From: Kangiella marina
GTDB lineage: Bacteria; Pseudomonadota; Gammaproteobacteria; Enterobacterales; Kangiellaceae
NCBI RefSeq assembly: GCF_039541235.1
Contig: NZ_BAABFV010000001.1
Span: 248,001-312,000 of the forward strand
DNA: 64,000 bases
Direction: 5' to 3'
Below, in pieces: positions 36,150-46,302 of this stretch; positions within the stretch are counted from its first letter, which is position 1; each line of letters starts with the position of its first letter. A program made the translations under genes and the position numbers. The notes under the pieces were generated by a model. The model was not told the DNA's origin, made no database searches, and saw only the letters and a list, made by a program, of their open reading frames with translations.

Positions 36150-39100
36150 CTACCATTCGATTTTATTCGACTTAGGGATTGAAGAAACATAATCAAGCTG
36201 GCCACTGGCCAACAAACCACTGAGGTTCGTGGTAATCTTAGCTCGTATTTCTTGGGGGTGTGAGAACTGGTTAGTATAAATGCCCAGCCACGCATTACGG
36301 CTATTATGTTTGGCGACATTTAAGGCACGGTTGATAACATAAATTAACTGCTCCCAAGTAATCACCTCGTTAGGGTCACCCAAGAATGGGAAGCGACCAA
36401 AGCCGACACTACAGGTTACATCAATACTCGCACCATTACCCAAGTCGAACTTTCTTGATGCAATGATCGAGCGTATTTTTTCGGCCATAATCATTTGCTC
36501 GCGCTTTTCGATACCACGACTCAAAATTAGCAGCGTGGCGCCCTGCCATCTGACAAGAGTATCCGTTCCATAACTAATCGTTCGTAAGCAGTCAGCAGCT
36601 TGTTTTAAAACCTCATTTCCGCATAAGTGACCGTGCTCTTTATTGATCATTGATAAGTTATCAATGTCGACAGCAAAGACTCCTAAGTAAACACCTGCAA
36701 TGCCATCATTTTCCACCCAGGTATTCGCAATGCTTTCCAGTTCAGAATCGATATGCCTTTTGAGGTAATGTTTACTTTTAAAGCCAGTAAGCTGATCTGT
36801 TACCGCTTGGCTATCCAACTGTGTTTCCAGTCGCTCTGATAAGTATCGCTGTTCGGATAACGAATATTGCAGATCTTCAACCTGATATAGCAAGGTTTTC
36901 TTTTCACTTAAGAGTAGTTGTGTTTGAGCGCTTTTCTCTTTGAGTTTTTTCTCCTGAAGCGTCAACCGTCTAGAGAAGTATCGGGAAACGTAAACCGCCA
37001 CACCGATGACAACAACAGAAAGTATCAGCAAATAGAGCATAAACCCTTGGGTACTTGCCCAAAAACTCCTTGTAACAGTAAGGAGCAAGGCTACCTCTTC
37101 ACTTCCCCATCGACCATCTTTCTGACGAACTTGAGCTCTAACCAATAGTTGTTCTTGATGAATGTTATGCAGTTTTATGGTCGGGCCATCAAGGTTCAGC
37201 CAGTTAGGGTCAAGGGCATCCACTTTATAGCGGTAATCTGAGTGCTTACCATTAATAAAATCGAACGCTGAAAGCCGAATGACTACGGTTCCGCTATCAT
37301 TAACATTGGAAAAATACGTACTACCTTCATTGCTCAGACTTCTTACGTCACCATTTTGGCTAACACTGACAACCTGAAGCGGCTTTTGCTCTTTATTAAT
37401 GCTCACATCGTCTGGGCTGAGCATAGTGATACCATTGAGGCCGCCGAAGAACAGGTTTCCTTCTTCATCAGCAAAATCTGCGTTGGTATAAAACTCGTTA
37501 TACTGTAATCCGTCTTCATAGGTAAAGTTAACTGGCGTTCCTCTATCAGGGTGAAACTTAACTAAACCATTAGCCGTAGAAATCCATAAATAACCAGAAT
37601 TGTCTGCCAATATTGAGCAAATAAAGTCATCGACAAAACCATCGCTTTCCGTAACTCGCTGAAAATAGACATCACCCCTAGAGTCATAACGAACACGGTT
37701 AAGGCCAGAAACAGTTCCAATCCATAAGACGCCCAGTAAATCTTCATAAATAACCGTAATATCAGAGTTGGACAAGGTTTGGGTATCGCTTTGCTTACTT
37801 TGATAAAGCACCGCAGTATCGTTAATCGGATTGAAACGAACTAAACCTTGAGCACTACCAATCCAGAGATAACCCTGCAAATCCTCATAGATGGTATAAA
37901 CTCCATACTTAGACTTAATGACCTGCTCTGGTATAGCCGATGAGTAATCAAAAAAGCTGAGACTTGATGCCTCAAGGCCTGTACCTTGATTATTCTCTAT
38001 TTTAATTTGTATAAAACGATTAGAGCCACCGAGCCAAATGTCTCCGTTTCGAGCTTCAACAATACTAGAAAGATCCGTTAAGCTAAGTAAGTTACCATTT
38101 GCGTCGTGAACTTCTTTTAATTGTCTAAAGCCCTCCTCACCAAAAGGCTTAAGAAATACACCTGCCGTTGAGATGATCCATAAGTTTCTATGTCTATCCT
38201 CGATTAACCCACCAACATATCCCGTACTAACAAACTCCTCGCCGACTTTTATTGGCGTGTAATCGCTAAGAATTGAAAAATCACTACGGTACTCATATAT
38301 TCCTGAATCGGTACCAATGAGCAAAGCGTTGTCATGGGTTCGCAACAAACTAGTCGTATAGTTATTGCCTTCGAAATTCATGACTTCAGATTTTTTCAAT
38401 AAATGAACAAAATCTTGCTCAGACTTCCAGTAATTGATACCGAATAAACTCCCCAGCCAAAACAAGCCATCCTTTGATTTCCAAATGGACATTCCAGTGT
38501 CATTACTGATCGAATGCGGGTCACTGTAATTAGAGTAAAACTCTGTAGCTACTGACTCTGTAGCTCCATCCCAAAACTTTAAGCCATCTTCAGTTGCCAA
38601 CTAGTAACCGTTTTTATAAGGGAGAAGTTGGCGTATCCGAGCCAAATTTTGGCTCCGACCATCCATTACAGGGAAATATCTAAATGACGCCACCTGCTCC
38701 TCTGTTTCGGTATCGAATAGTGCAAACCCTTCTTCTGCGGTGACTAGAATTTGATCATTATCCTCAGGATTAACAAAGAGCTCTAGCAATTCTAACTGGC
38801 TGGACAGGCATTCTGTATTCTTATCACGTCCAGTCATATCAACCGATATGATACAACTGCCTTCTAACAGGTAAACTCTATCTTCGCGCAGGACGAATTT
38901 AGAAACCTTATGATCTTCTAGAATATTGTCAAATTGAGTTAAACGGGTGACTGAAGCAGTGTCTTGTGAAATTAATGCCAAATAATGATCGGTTAGAGCG
39001 ACAACCTTATTGTCAGGCGCAAGCGCCACGGCATGTATTTGGAAAGTGTCATCGCCGCTGTCTGTATCGACAGCGACATCCTTAAGTTCTTGGGTCCAAT

Positions 39101-39470
39101 GTGTGATCCCTAAACTGATAATATCGACTGAATCTAAGCCCTGAGGCGTTAAGACCCATACGGCATTTTGTTGATCGTACAATAGTTGGTTAATGGTAGG
39201 CGAAGAAATCGTTGTTGAGTCATGGGACTCGTGCCGTAATTGATCAAATCTAACACCGTCATAACGGTTTAGGCCATCCTGGGTGCCAAACCACATGAAG
39301 CCCAAACGGTCTTCTGTAATATCATAAACAGTGCTTTGGCTTAAACCATCCTCTAGTGTCAACGACTGGAAGCGAATACGGTCTGAGACGGCGCCATCAG
39401 CTTTTGTTGAAGAAATAAATAGGGTATTCGCGATTAGTGCTAGCGCAAATAACAAAAATGAAGACATCAT
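36150..39470 (-). pseudogene. Two-component-like propeller sensor with degenerate GGDEF domain, interrupted by in-frame amber
   Basis: One frame of ~1,106 codons is interrupted only by TAG at 38601-38603. Before it lies a signal peptide (MMSSFLLFALALIANTLFISSTKA) and the first Reg_prop propeller repeats (LGFMWFGTQDGLNRYD). After it come more repeats (GYLWIGSAQGLVRF), a Y_Y_Y domain, one membrane helix (~36980-37045), a coiled coil and a GGDEF-like domain. The signature of that domain reads RWQGATLLIL instead of RWGGEEF, so cyclase activity is not expected. At the stop, the repeat pattern predicts Trp (NGY-stop-LATEDGL). The frame is open to a GTG at 39524. It is either a recent nonsense mutant or a readthrough gene. 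Confidence 0.75.
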
Positions 39471-39495
39471 CTTTCTATAAAATGATGTTCGATGT

Positions 39496-40056
39496 TTAAC
39501 GTTTACCCTCGACTTCAATATCACTCGCCAACTCTGGTCTAATTCCCGATTTATCTTTATAGAAATCCCTTATTTTATCCATATCCGACTGAATATCGCC
39601 TGTTGGCTGGATAAAATCTCCAATCCCCAAGGTCTTGGTGCTTGTATCTAAATAAGTGAACACTATAGGCACACCCGCCTGCACTGCAATATGATAAAAG
39701 CCACTTTTCCAATAAGGCTTCTTGCTCCGCGTTCCTTCAGGCGCCAGTGCTAACTGAACTTTATCCCGCTCACTAATTTGCGAGACGACTTGTTTAACCA
39801 CATTACTCTTTGTGGAGCGCTCGACTGGAATGCCACCAACCCAGCGAAAAAACCAGCCAAGTGGTGGCTTAAATAAAGTATGCTTACCGAGATAAGCAAC
39901 ATCCATCTTAAAGCAAAACCGCGTCATCAACATTAAGACAAAGTCCCAGTTCGACGTGTGTGGAGCAAAAATTAGCACACATTTGTCGACTTTAGGCAGC
40001 TTACCGACGACTTTCCAGCCGAAAAGTCGCAGTAAGGCACGCATAATATATCTCAT
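39496..40056 (-). CDS. PlsC-like glycerol acyltransferase
   Basis: This 186-residue lysophospholipid acyltransferase-type protein has the HX4D motif as HTSNWD and the substrate motif LALAPEGTRSKKPYWKSGFYHIA. It is shorter than PlsC (~240) and resembles the small acyltransferase family near purF in marine gammaproteobacteria. It should act on the inner membrane, acylating a lysophospholipid or related acceptor. It lies 12 nt downstream of purF. Its 3' end would overlap the propeller sensor only if that gene used the GTG at 39524. Confidence 0.83.
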   Translation of the reverse strand: MRYIMRALLRLFGWKVVGKLPKVDKCVLIFAPHTSNWDFVLMLMTRFCFKMDVAYLGKHTLFKPPLGWFFRWVGGIPVERSTKSNVVKQVVSQISERDKVQLALAPEGTRSKKPYWKSGFYHIAVQAGVPIVFTYLDTSTKTLGIGDFIQPTGDIQSDMDKIRDFYKDKSGIRPELASDIEVEGKR

Positions 40057-40068
40057 AACTCTCCGCGA

Positions 40069-41589
40069 TTATTGATTATGTAAATCCATAACCATAACAG
40101 AATTCTCCACTTCTGAAGAATCTGTCGAAGATTTCGCCATGTCATTACGACGCGCTTGAAGCTCGTGTAAGTAGTTAGTGTCAATATCACCGGTCACATA
40201 CTCACCGGTAAATACTGACAAATCAAACTGTTTAATATCAGGGTTACCTTCCTGTACAGCCTCAACCATCGCCTCGACGTCTTGATAAATAATCTTATCG
40301 GCGCCAATGATCTGGCCGATCTCTTCTTCTGTACGATTATGCGCAATTAGCTCATCCGCAGCAGGCATATCAATACCGTAAACGTTCGGATAACGTACAG
40401 GAGGCGCAGCCGAAGCAAAGTAAACTTTTTTAGCGCCCGCTTCGCGAGCCATCTCTATAATTTGCTCTGAAGTCGTTCCACGAACAATTGAATCGTCCAC
40501 CAAGAGCACGTTTTTCCCACCGAACTCTAAATCAATGGCATTCAGTTTCTGACGAACGCTCTTTTTGCGCATCTGCTGGCCTGGCATGATGAAGGTACGT
40601 CCAATATAGCGGTTCTTAATAAACCCATGACGCATTTTCAGGTTTAGCTCATTAGCTAACTGCATTGCAGATGTTGTAGAGGTATCGGGAATTGGAATGA
40701 CAACATCAATATCATGATCTGGCCACTCTCTTAAAATCTTCTCAGCAAGCTTTTCGCCCATACGGAGGCGCGCTTTATAAACAGAAACATTGTCGATTAA
40801 TGAGTCTGGTCTTGCTAAATAAACATGCTCAAAAATGCACGGAGCGAAAGTATCTTCATCGATGCACTTCGCTGTGTGTAGCTGACCATCTTCGGAGATA
40901 AAAACTGCATGACCCGGACCGATATCATCAATCAAGTCATAACCTAACGCGTCCAAAGCGACCGACTCAGAAGCGACCATGTACTCAGTGCCACTTTCAG
41001 TTTCACGCTTACCGTAAACTGCTGGACGAATACCGTAAGGATCGCGGAAGCACAGTAAACCGTGCCCACTAATCAAAGCTACCGCAGCGTAAGCGCCCTT
41101 GCAGCGTTTAAAAACTTCTTTAACCGCTTTGAAGATATCATCAGGAGACAGTTGGTTTTTTTCTAGAATTTGTAGTTCATGAGCCAACACGTTAAGCAAA
41201 ACTTCGGAGTCAGAGTTGGTATTGAGATGACGGCGATCCGTCTGATACAAGTCTCTTTTCAGACTATCTGAGTTCGTCAGGTTACCATTGTGGGCCAAAG
41301 TGATACCGTATGGCGAGTTAACATATAGCGGCTGAGCTTCAGCTGAGGTCGAGCTACCAGCAGTTGGATATCTTACATGCCCAATGCCTGAGTTACCCGT
41401 TAAACGTCTCATGTGACGTGTATGAAAAACATCGCGAACCAGACCGTTATCTTTACGCAAATACAACTTACCTTGGTCGCTGGTAACAATCCCTGCCGCA
41501 TCTTGGCCTCGGTGTTGCAATACGGTTAGTGCATCAAAAAGGCTTTGGTTAACAGGCGTTTTACCAACGATTCCAACAATACCACACAT
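40069..41589 (-). CDS. purF: Amidophosphoribosyltransferase
   Basis: This 506-residue enzyme makes 5-phosphoribosylamine from PRPP and glutamine, the first committed step of purine synthesis. The N-terminal Ntn glutaminase starts MCGIVGIVG, with C2 the nucleophile after Met removal. The PRPP loop is [17 protein letters not shown]. It follows cvpA with a single intervening base, as in E. coli. No PurR-like operator was identified. Confidence 0.97.
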   Translation of the reverse strand: MCGIVGIVGKTPVNQSLFDALTVLQHRGQDAAGIVTSDQGKLYLRKDNGLVRDVFHTRHMRRLTGNSGIGHVRYPTAGSSTSAEAQPLYVNSPYGITLAHNGNLTNSDSLKRDLYQTDRRHLNTNSDSEVLLNVLAHELQILEKNQLSPDDIFKAVKEVFKRCKGAYAAVALISGHGLLCFRDPYGIRPAVYGKRETESGTEYMVASESVALDALGYDLIDDIGPGHAVFISEDGQLHTAKCIDEDTFAPCIFEHVYLARPDSLIDNVSVYKARLRMGEKLAEKILREWPDHDIDVVIPIPDTSTTSAMQLANELNLKMRHGFIKNRYIGRTFIMPGQQMRKKSVRQKLNAIDLEFGGKNVLLVDDSIVRGTTSEQIIEMAREAGAKKVYFASAAPPVRYPNVYGIDMPAADELIAHNRTEEEIGQIIGADKIIYQDVEAMVEAVQEGNPDIKQFDLSVFTGEYVTGDIDTNYLHELQARRNDMAKSSTDSSEVENSVMVMDLHNQ

Positions 41590-41590
41590 A

Positions 41591-42256
41591 CTAATTTTGC
41601 TCGTCTTTTGGGGTTGAAGAATTAGATTCAGATGACTCTTTATCTAAAGAAGTATTTTCATCCATTCCATCGGTATTTATTTCAGAAGTATCGAGTCCTT
41701 TCATTTGCATCAAAGCACCAATCGCATCAGTATTACTCATCGACTGATTATCATCGGTATTTTGCTTTTCATCACTTAATTCCGGCACGACATTACCTAG
41801 CTGCTCATAAAACCATACCGCCACAAATTCCATATGCGGAATCATGCTCGACTCGCCCCACCACTTATCTTTAGGCACGGGCGTGAACTGCATTAGGCCA
41901 AGCACTAATAGGGCTACAATTAGGACACCCCGTAAAGCTCCAAAGAACATACCGAGGAAACGGTCTGTTCCGCTCATTCCCGCCGCATCCACCATTCGGC
42001 CAACGAGATAGTTAATCACTCCTGCAACAACCAACGTCGCTACGAAGATCGAGACCCAAGAAACACCAAGGCGGATGCTATTGGTATCGATATGGTCAAC
42101 CAGAAGTTCAGATAACGGTTCGTAGAATATTTTGGCGAGGAAGAATGCTGCGATCCAACCGGCGAGAGATAGTGCTTCACGTACAAAGCCACGTAATAAA
42201 CTGATTAGCGCTGAAACGCCAATGATCGCTAAAATGACCCAATCAACCCAAATCAT
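41591..42256 (-). CDS. cvpA: CvpA family membrane protein
   Basis: A 221-residue protein with four predicted helices: residues ~5-20, ~26-45, ~68-88 ([22 protein letters not shown]) and ~103-123 ([18 protein letters not shown]). A hydrophilic Asp/Ser-rich tail of ~70 residues follows. The [15 protein letters not shown] region and position before purF identify CvpA. Known E. coli phenotypes relate to colicin V export and envelope stress; the exact function is unclear. The acidic tail is longer than in E. coli. Confidence 0.92.
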   Translation of the reverse strand: MIWVDWVILAIIGVSALISLLRGFVREALSLAGWIAAFFLAKIFYEPLSELLVDHIDTNSIRLGVSWVSIFVATLVVAGVINYLVGRMVDAAGMSGTDRFLGMFFGALRGVLIVALLVLGLMQFTPVPKDKWWGESSMIPHMEFVAVWFYEQLGNVVPELSDEKQNTDDNQSMSNTDAIGALMQMKGLDTSEINTDGMDENTSLDKESSESNSSTPKDEQN

Positions 42257-42344
42257 TTAAGAGGTGCCTCGTAGAATTCAGTGGGCATTTTACCAGAGGC
42301 TGGCGCTGAGCGGAATAAGCAAAGGGCCCTTTCTCTGGCATTAA

Positions 42345-43145
42345 TTAGTGGCCTTGCGGGTCAAAAGCAATGACTTTTACTGGAGCACCAACAATCGCTT
42401 CCAGCCCCTGAGTTCTTTGCTTTGCAGTGGCTTCATCCGGATATGGCCCGACAAAAACCCGGGTGTACTCCTCTGCATCGCGCTTATACGCTCTAAAACC
42501 TTTATTTCTGAGGGTTTCAACTAAACCCGTAGCATTCTCTTTATTGGAAAAAGAGCCGATTTGGATGACCCACGCATTTTCTTTAAACTCCGGTTTATTG
42601 ACACCAGACGTAGCCTTGGCCTCAACATTATCGCCAGAACCCGCAGCGCCTGTATTGGTCGCAACTGGCGTATCTTTGTGTACCGGCTTTTCAGCTGGCT
42701 CAGTCTTTGCCGTTGCTTTTACAGGTTGCTTCTCAGTAACGACCTGTTGCTTAGCGCTATTATCGCTTTTGAGGGGCTCGTCTGTTTTATCGGATGACTC
42801 ACTACTGGAGTCAGGCTCAGCATTACTTTCTGTAGCGACTTTTGTTTGCTTGGGGTTTGTCTGCTTAGATTCTGGCTGCTCAGTTTCAACCGCTGTATCG
42901 CTAGCGGTCGAGCTCTTAGGGCTGGAAATAGCTTTTTCAGGTTCATCTTCTTCCAAGTTAATGGTCAGTGAACCTTCGCTCTCCGACGACTCAGTTGATT
43001 TGATATCAAGAACAGGATCGTTGGGAATTTGACTTTTGATTTCTTGGTTGTACTTCTCACTGTCTAAAATCATAGGCAGAAAAAATACCGCAAGCGCTAA
43101 AATAACACACGCCCCGACTAACCGATGTTTAAGCTTTATATCCAC
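42345..43145 (-). CDS. SPOR-domain protein (DedD-like)
   Basis: About 266 residues: a cytoplasmic N-terminus, one membrane helix (LVGACVILALAVFFLPMIL), a long Ser/Thr/Glu/Lys-rich linker, and a C-terminal SPOR domain (WVIQIGSFSNKENATGLVETLRNKGF...YTRVFVGPY). SPOR domains bind denuded septal peptidoglycan, so a role in division is expected. The GTG at 43145 is preferred: AAGAAGG lies 6 nt upstream, whereas the TTG at 43166 has none. It overlaps the end of folC by 10 nt. Its position between folC and cvpA matches dedD. Confidence 0.9.
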   Translation of the reverse strand: MDIKLKHRLVGACVILALAVFFLPMILDSEKYNQEIKSQIPNDPVLDIKSTESSESEGSLTINLEEDEPEKAISSPKSSTASDTAVETEQPESKQTNPKQTKVATESNAEPDSSSESSDKTDEPLKSDNSAKQQVVTEKQPVKATAKTEPAEKPVHKDTPVATNTGAAGSGDNVEAKATSGVNKPEFKENAWVIQIGSFSNKENATGLVETLRNKGFRAYKRDAEEYTRVFVGPYPDEATAKQRTQGLEAIVGAPVKVIAFDPQGH

Positions 43146-44452
43146 GCGAAACCTTCTTTTTGCCAATACTCAACAAATAAGCCTACTGTAACAAAAGAGC
43201 CAAAAACAACCAGTGCATCGTTAGAGTCCAAACAGGACTTTTCCGTGCAGGACCGATCAAAATGACCTAAAGACTCATAACATTTAGCTGTATTTTGCGA
43301 CATTTGAGGCAAGTCTTGCAATAACTCACGGCTTTTTTTGCCTCGCGGCCCTTCTAAATCAATTAAGTGCCACTGGTCAACATGTTTCATTTGAGCCAAA
43401 GTTTGAAGACTGTCCTTATCTTTTAACATACCACATAGCGCGACAATCCTATTGGTGCCGCTGGCTTTGAGTTCTGCCAGCTTTGAGTTTAATAACTTTG
43501 CTGAATCAGGGTTATGCGCGACATCAACGATGATATGAGGACTTTCAGAAAGCACCTGAAAGCGGCCTGCCACGGATAAACGTTCAAACGCTTTATAAAT
43601 ACCGGCATAAGACACGGATTTACCCATTAACGTTTCATAGCAGAAAGCGAACGCGGTCAAGGCAGCCGCTAAATTCGGTAAATACAGGTTGTTCAACGGC
43701 AACTCATGAAACTCAAGCGATACACAACTCGATTGATAGCGCCAATAAAGTCGATCCATCTCAATGCTAAAGTCTTTCTCAGCTACCCAAGGAATACAGC
43801 CAATTCGTTCACAGTGAGGCAAAAGCAGGTGTTCGCTTGCACTATCAGTGATGACCATGGGCTTCCCCGCTCTACCGACACCGGCTTTTTCACCTGCGAT
43901 AGACTTCAAGTCAGTCCCCAGCCAATCCGTATGGTCCAAACCAATCGACGTCACAACACAGATATCAGCGTCAATAATATTCACCGCATCGAGACGTCCG
44001 CCTAAACCGACTTCTAGTACTATAAGCTCAACAGCCTGCTGCTTAAAAAGCCATAGTGCGATTAAGGTTGTGAATTCAAAGAAAGTAAGCTGAATCTCTT
44101 TTTTTGCTTCATAAACAGCTTTAAACGCTTCCACAATCAAGTCGTCAGACGCATCCTCACCATTAATCTTAATGCGCTCGTTGAAACGAATAAGGTGTGG
44201 CGACGTATAGCTTCCGACCGATAATTTATGACTCATGGCAAGGGACTCGGCCGCCGCCACTGTAGAACCTTTGCCATTGGTTCCAGCGACAGTGATAACC
44301 TTTGCTGATGGGGTCAGCAAATCAAGTCTAAGGGCAACTTCACGAGCCCTTTCAAGGCCTAGTTCAATTTTATGGATGGAGTGGGCCTGCTCTAACAAAG
44401 CAAGCCACTCATCGAGGCGTGTAAACTGTTGAGGATTGTCAGGAATTGACAA
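43136..44452 (-). CDS. folC: Bifunctional dihydrofolate/folylpolyglutamate synthase
   Basis: This 438-residue Mur-ligase-type enzyme adds glutamate to dihydropteroate and folates. It has the P-loop TVAGTNGKGSTVAA, the folate loop SYTSPHLIRFNERI, the KAGVGRAGKP segment and the C-terminal VDVAHNPDS motif. It lies between accD (11-nt gap) and the SPOR gene (overlap), the conserved gammaproteobacterial order. Confidence 0.95.
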   Translation of the reverse strand: MSIPDNPQQFTRLDEWLALLEQAHSIHKIELGLERAREVALRLDLLTPSAKVITVAGTNGKGSTVAAAESLAMSHKLSVGSYTSPHLIRFNERIKINGEDASDDLIVEAFKAVYEAKKEIQLTFFEFTTLIALWLFKQQAVELIVLEVGLGGRLDAVNIIDADICVVTSIGLDHTDWLGTDLKSIAGEKAGVGRAGKPMVITDSASEHLLLPHCERIGCIPWVAEKDFSIEMDRLYWRYQSSCVSLEFHELPLNNLYLPNLAAALTAFAFCYETLMGKSVSYAGIYKAFERLSVAGRFQVLSESPHIIVDVAHNPDSAKLLNSKLAELKASGTNRIVALCGMLKDKDSLQTLAQMKHVDQWHLIDLEGPRGKKSRELLQDLPQMSQNTAKCYESLGHFDRSCTEKSCLDSNDALVVFGSFVTVGLFVEYWQKEGFAWI

Positions 44453-44463
44453 TGATGTCGTCT

Positions 44464-45333
44464 CTATGCTGCTGGTTGATTGGATTTTAGCTTTAACAGC
44501 TTAGCAGCTAGAGAAGCCACTTTATCGCGCATATCGCGGCGATCTACGATCATATCAACAGCGCCGTGCTCTAACCAAAACTCACTCAAGCGGAAACCTT
44601 CTGGAAGTTTTTCACGAATGGTTTGCTCAATGACACGCTGTCCGGCGAAACCGATCAATGCTTTTGGTTCAGCAATATGGATGTCGCCTAGCATAGCAAG
44701 ACTTGCGGTAACACCACCCATCGTAGGGTCCGTCAGGATTGTGATGTAAGGCAGGTTATTGTCTGAGAGTTTGGCTAATACAGCGCTGGTTTTTGCCATT
44801 TGCATCAATGACACTAAAGCTTCCTGCATACGAGCACCACCACTCGCTGTAAAGCATACAAAAACAGCACGCTTTTCTATAGCACGGTTGACTGCACGCA
44901 CAAACTTTTCACCGACCACTGAGCCCATAGAGCCGCCCATGAAGTCGAAGTTGAATGAGGCAGCAACGACTGGAACCCCTTTCACAGAACCTTCAAACGC
45001 TATTAAAGCATCATTTTCCTGAGTGCTCTTTTGGGCAGCAGAAATACGGTCTTTGTATTTTTTGGAGTCACGGAACTTAAGCATGTCGACCGGCTTCATG
45101 TCCGGTGCGATTTCTTTGCGTCCATCTTTATCCAAGAACAAATCAAGGCGCTTACGAGCACTTAAACGCATGTGACTGTTACATTTTGGACAAACCCACT
45201 GATTGCGCTCTACTTCAGCATAGTAAAGTACAGACTCACAGCTTTTACATTTACTCCACACCCCTTCAGGAATGGATTTCTTGCGCTCACCCTCAGGGTT
45301 GCGCTTCGGTAATAATCTTTCTAACCAGCTCAT
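44464..45333 (-). CDS. accD: Acetyl-CoA carboxylase carboxyltransferase subunit beta
   Basis: This 289-residue subunit transfers carboxyl from biotin-BCCP to acetyl-CoA, forming malonyl-CoA with AccA. The N-terminal zinc ribbon ([23 protein letters not shown]) and crotonase-fold core ([38 protein letters not shown]) are intact. In E. coli the ribbon also binds its own mRNA. It starts the folC cluster after truA. Confidence 0.97.
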   Translation of the reverse strand: MSWLERLLPKRNPEGERKKSIPEGVWSKCKSCESVLYYAEVERNQWVCPKCNSHMRLSARKRLDLFLDKDGRKEIAPDMKPVDMLKFRDSKKYKDRISAAQKSTQENDALIAFEGSVKGVPVVAASFNFDFMGGSMGSVVGEKFVRAVNRAIEKRAVFVCFTASGGARMQEALVSLMQMAKTSAVLAKLSDNNLPYITILTDPTMGGVTASLAMLGDIHIAEPKALIGFAGQRVIEQTIREKLPEGFRLSEFWLEHGAVDMIVDRRDMRDKVASLAAKLLKLKSNQPAA

Positions 45334-45432
45334 AAAATATTAATTCGTTATCGCCAATTTAAGTCGTTGCATTGTAACAGGTTTCACCCTAAACGGAACA
45401 GAGTTCTGGTAGTACCACTATCATTTGTGACT

Positions 45433-46221
45433 CTATTCCGCAGGTAAGAAAATCGGCCCAATGGGCAGCTTTGGAAGTTCATAGCTTTGCGGATAGTCTA
45501 CATCAACTAAGTATAACCCTTTTGGACTTGCTGTAGCTGGCGCCTGAGTCCGATCTTTGGCCAAAATTAAATCTTTAACCCATTCAACCGGTTTTCGCCC
45601 TCGACCAACTTCCATTAGAGTGCCTGCGATATTTCTAACCATATGATGCAAAAAAGCATTGGCCTTAATGTCAATGACCACATAATCACCATAACGTTCG
45701 ACGCTAAGGTGTTCTATATAGCGAAAAGAAGTCTTGGATTGGCAGCTGGCTGCCTGAAATGAGGCGAAATTTTGCTCACCGGGAAAGTACTGACAGGCCT
45801 GATTCATCGCTTCCACATCCAAAGGCTTGCGGCACCATGTTAAGCCACTGGCCAAAATTCCAGGTCGAGCATGAGTATTTGCAATAATGTAACGGTAGCG
45901 CCTTGCGGTCGCGCTAAATCTGGCATGAAAGTCGCTATCAACCTGCTGCGCCCAGCGTACACATACAGAGTTAGGAAGCTGTGTGTTAGCCCCCATGGTC
46001 CAAGCTTTAAGTGGCCTTTCACCATCTATCTCAAAGCTTACGACCTGTCCCGTCGCATGCACGCCAGTATCGGTCCTTCCCGCACAGTTTACCTGTATAT
46101 TTTGATCAGCAATCTTGCTCAGTACGGCCTCTAAAGTCTGCTGAACTGACGCAGCATGAGACTGTCGCTGCCAACCAAAAAAATGACTGCCGTCGTATTC
46201 GATACCTAATGCGAACTTCAT
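45433..46221 (-). CDS. truA: tRNA pseudouridine(38-40) synthase
   Basis: A 262-residue TruA-family enzyme. The catalytic Asp lies in [18 protein letters not shown], and the family motifs [12 protein letters not shown] and [21 protein letters not shown] are present. It modifies U38-U40 in the anticodon arm of many tRNAs. It lies after the fimV terminator and before accD. Confidence 0.96.
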   Translation of the reverse strand: MKFALGIEYDGSHFFGWQRQSHAASVQQTLEAVLSKIADQNIQVNCAGRTDTGVHATGQVVSFEIDGERPLKAWTMGANTQLPNSVCVRWAQQVDSDFHARFSATARRYRYIIANTHARPGILASGLTWCRKPLDVEAMNQACQYFPGEQNFASFQAASCQSKTSFRYIEHLSVERYGDYVVIDIKANAFLHHMVRNIAGTLMEVGRGRKPVEWVKDLILAKDRTQAPATASPKGLYLVDVDYPQSYELPKLPIGPIFLPAE

Positions 46222-46257
46222 GAAGTGCTTAACCTAATCTATAGCGTTATCCAGATA

Positions 46258-46288
46258 CAAAAACACCGGGCCAAAACCCGGTGTTTTG
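46258..46288 (-). terminator. Terminator after fimV
   Basis: AACACCGGG and CCCGGTGTT form a 9-bp stem around a 6-nt loop, with T runs on the minus strand. It separates fimV from truA. Confidence 0.85.
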
Positions 46289-46302
46289 CGATAGTTTATA
46301 TT

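Noticed and set aside
42427-43032. 201-residue plus-strand ORF opposite the SPOR gene
   Set aside because: Antisense shadow of the low-complexity Ser/Lys/Glu linker; no start signal, and composition mirrors the real gene.
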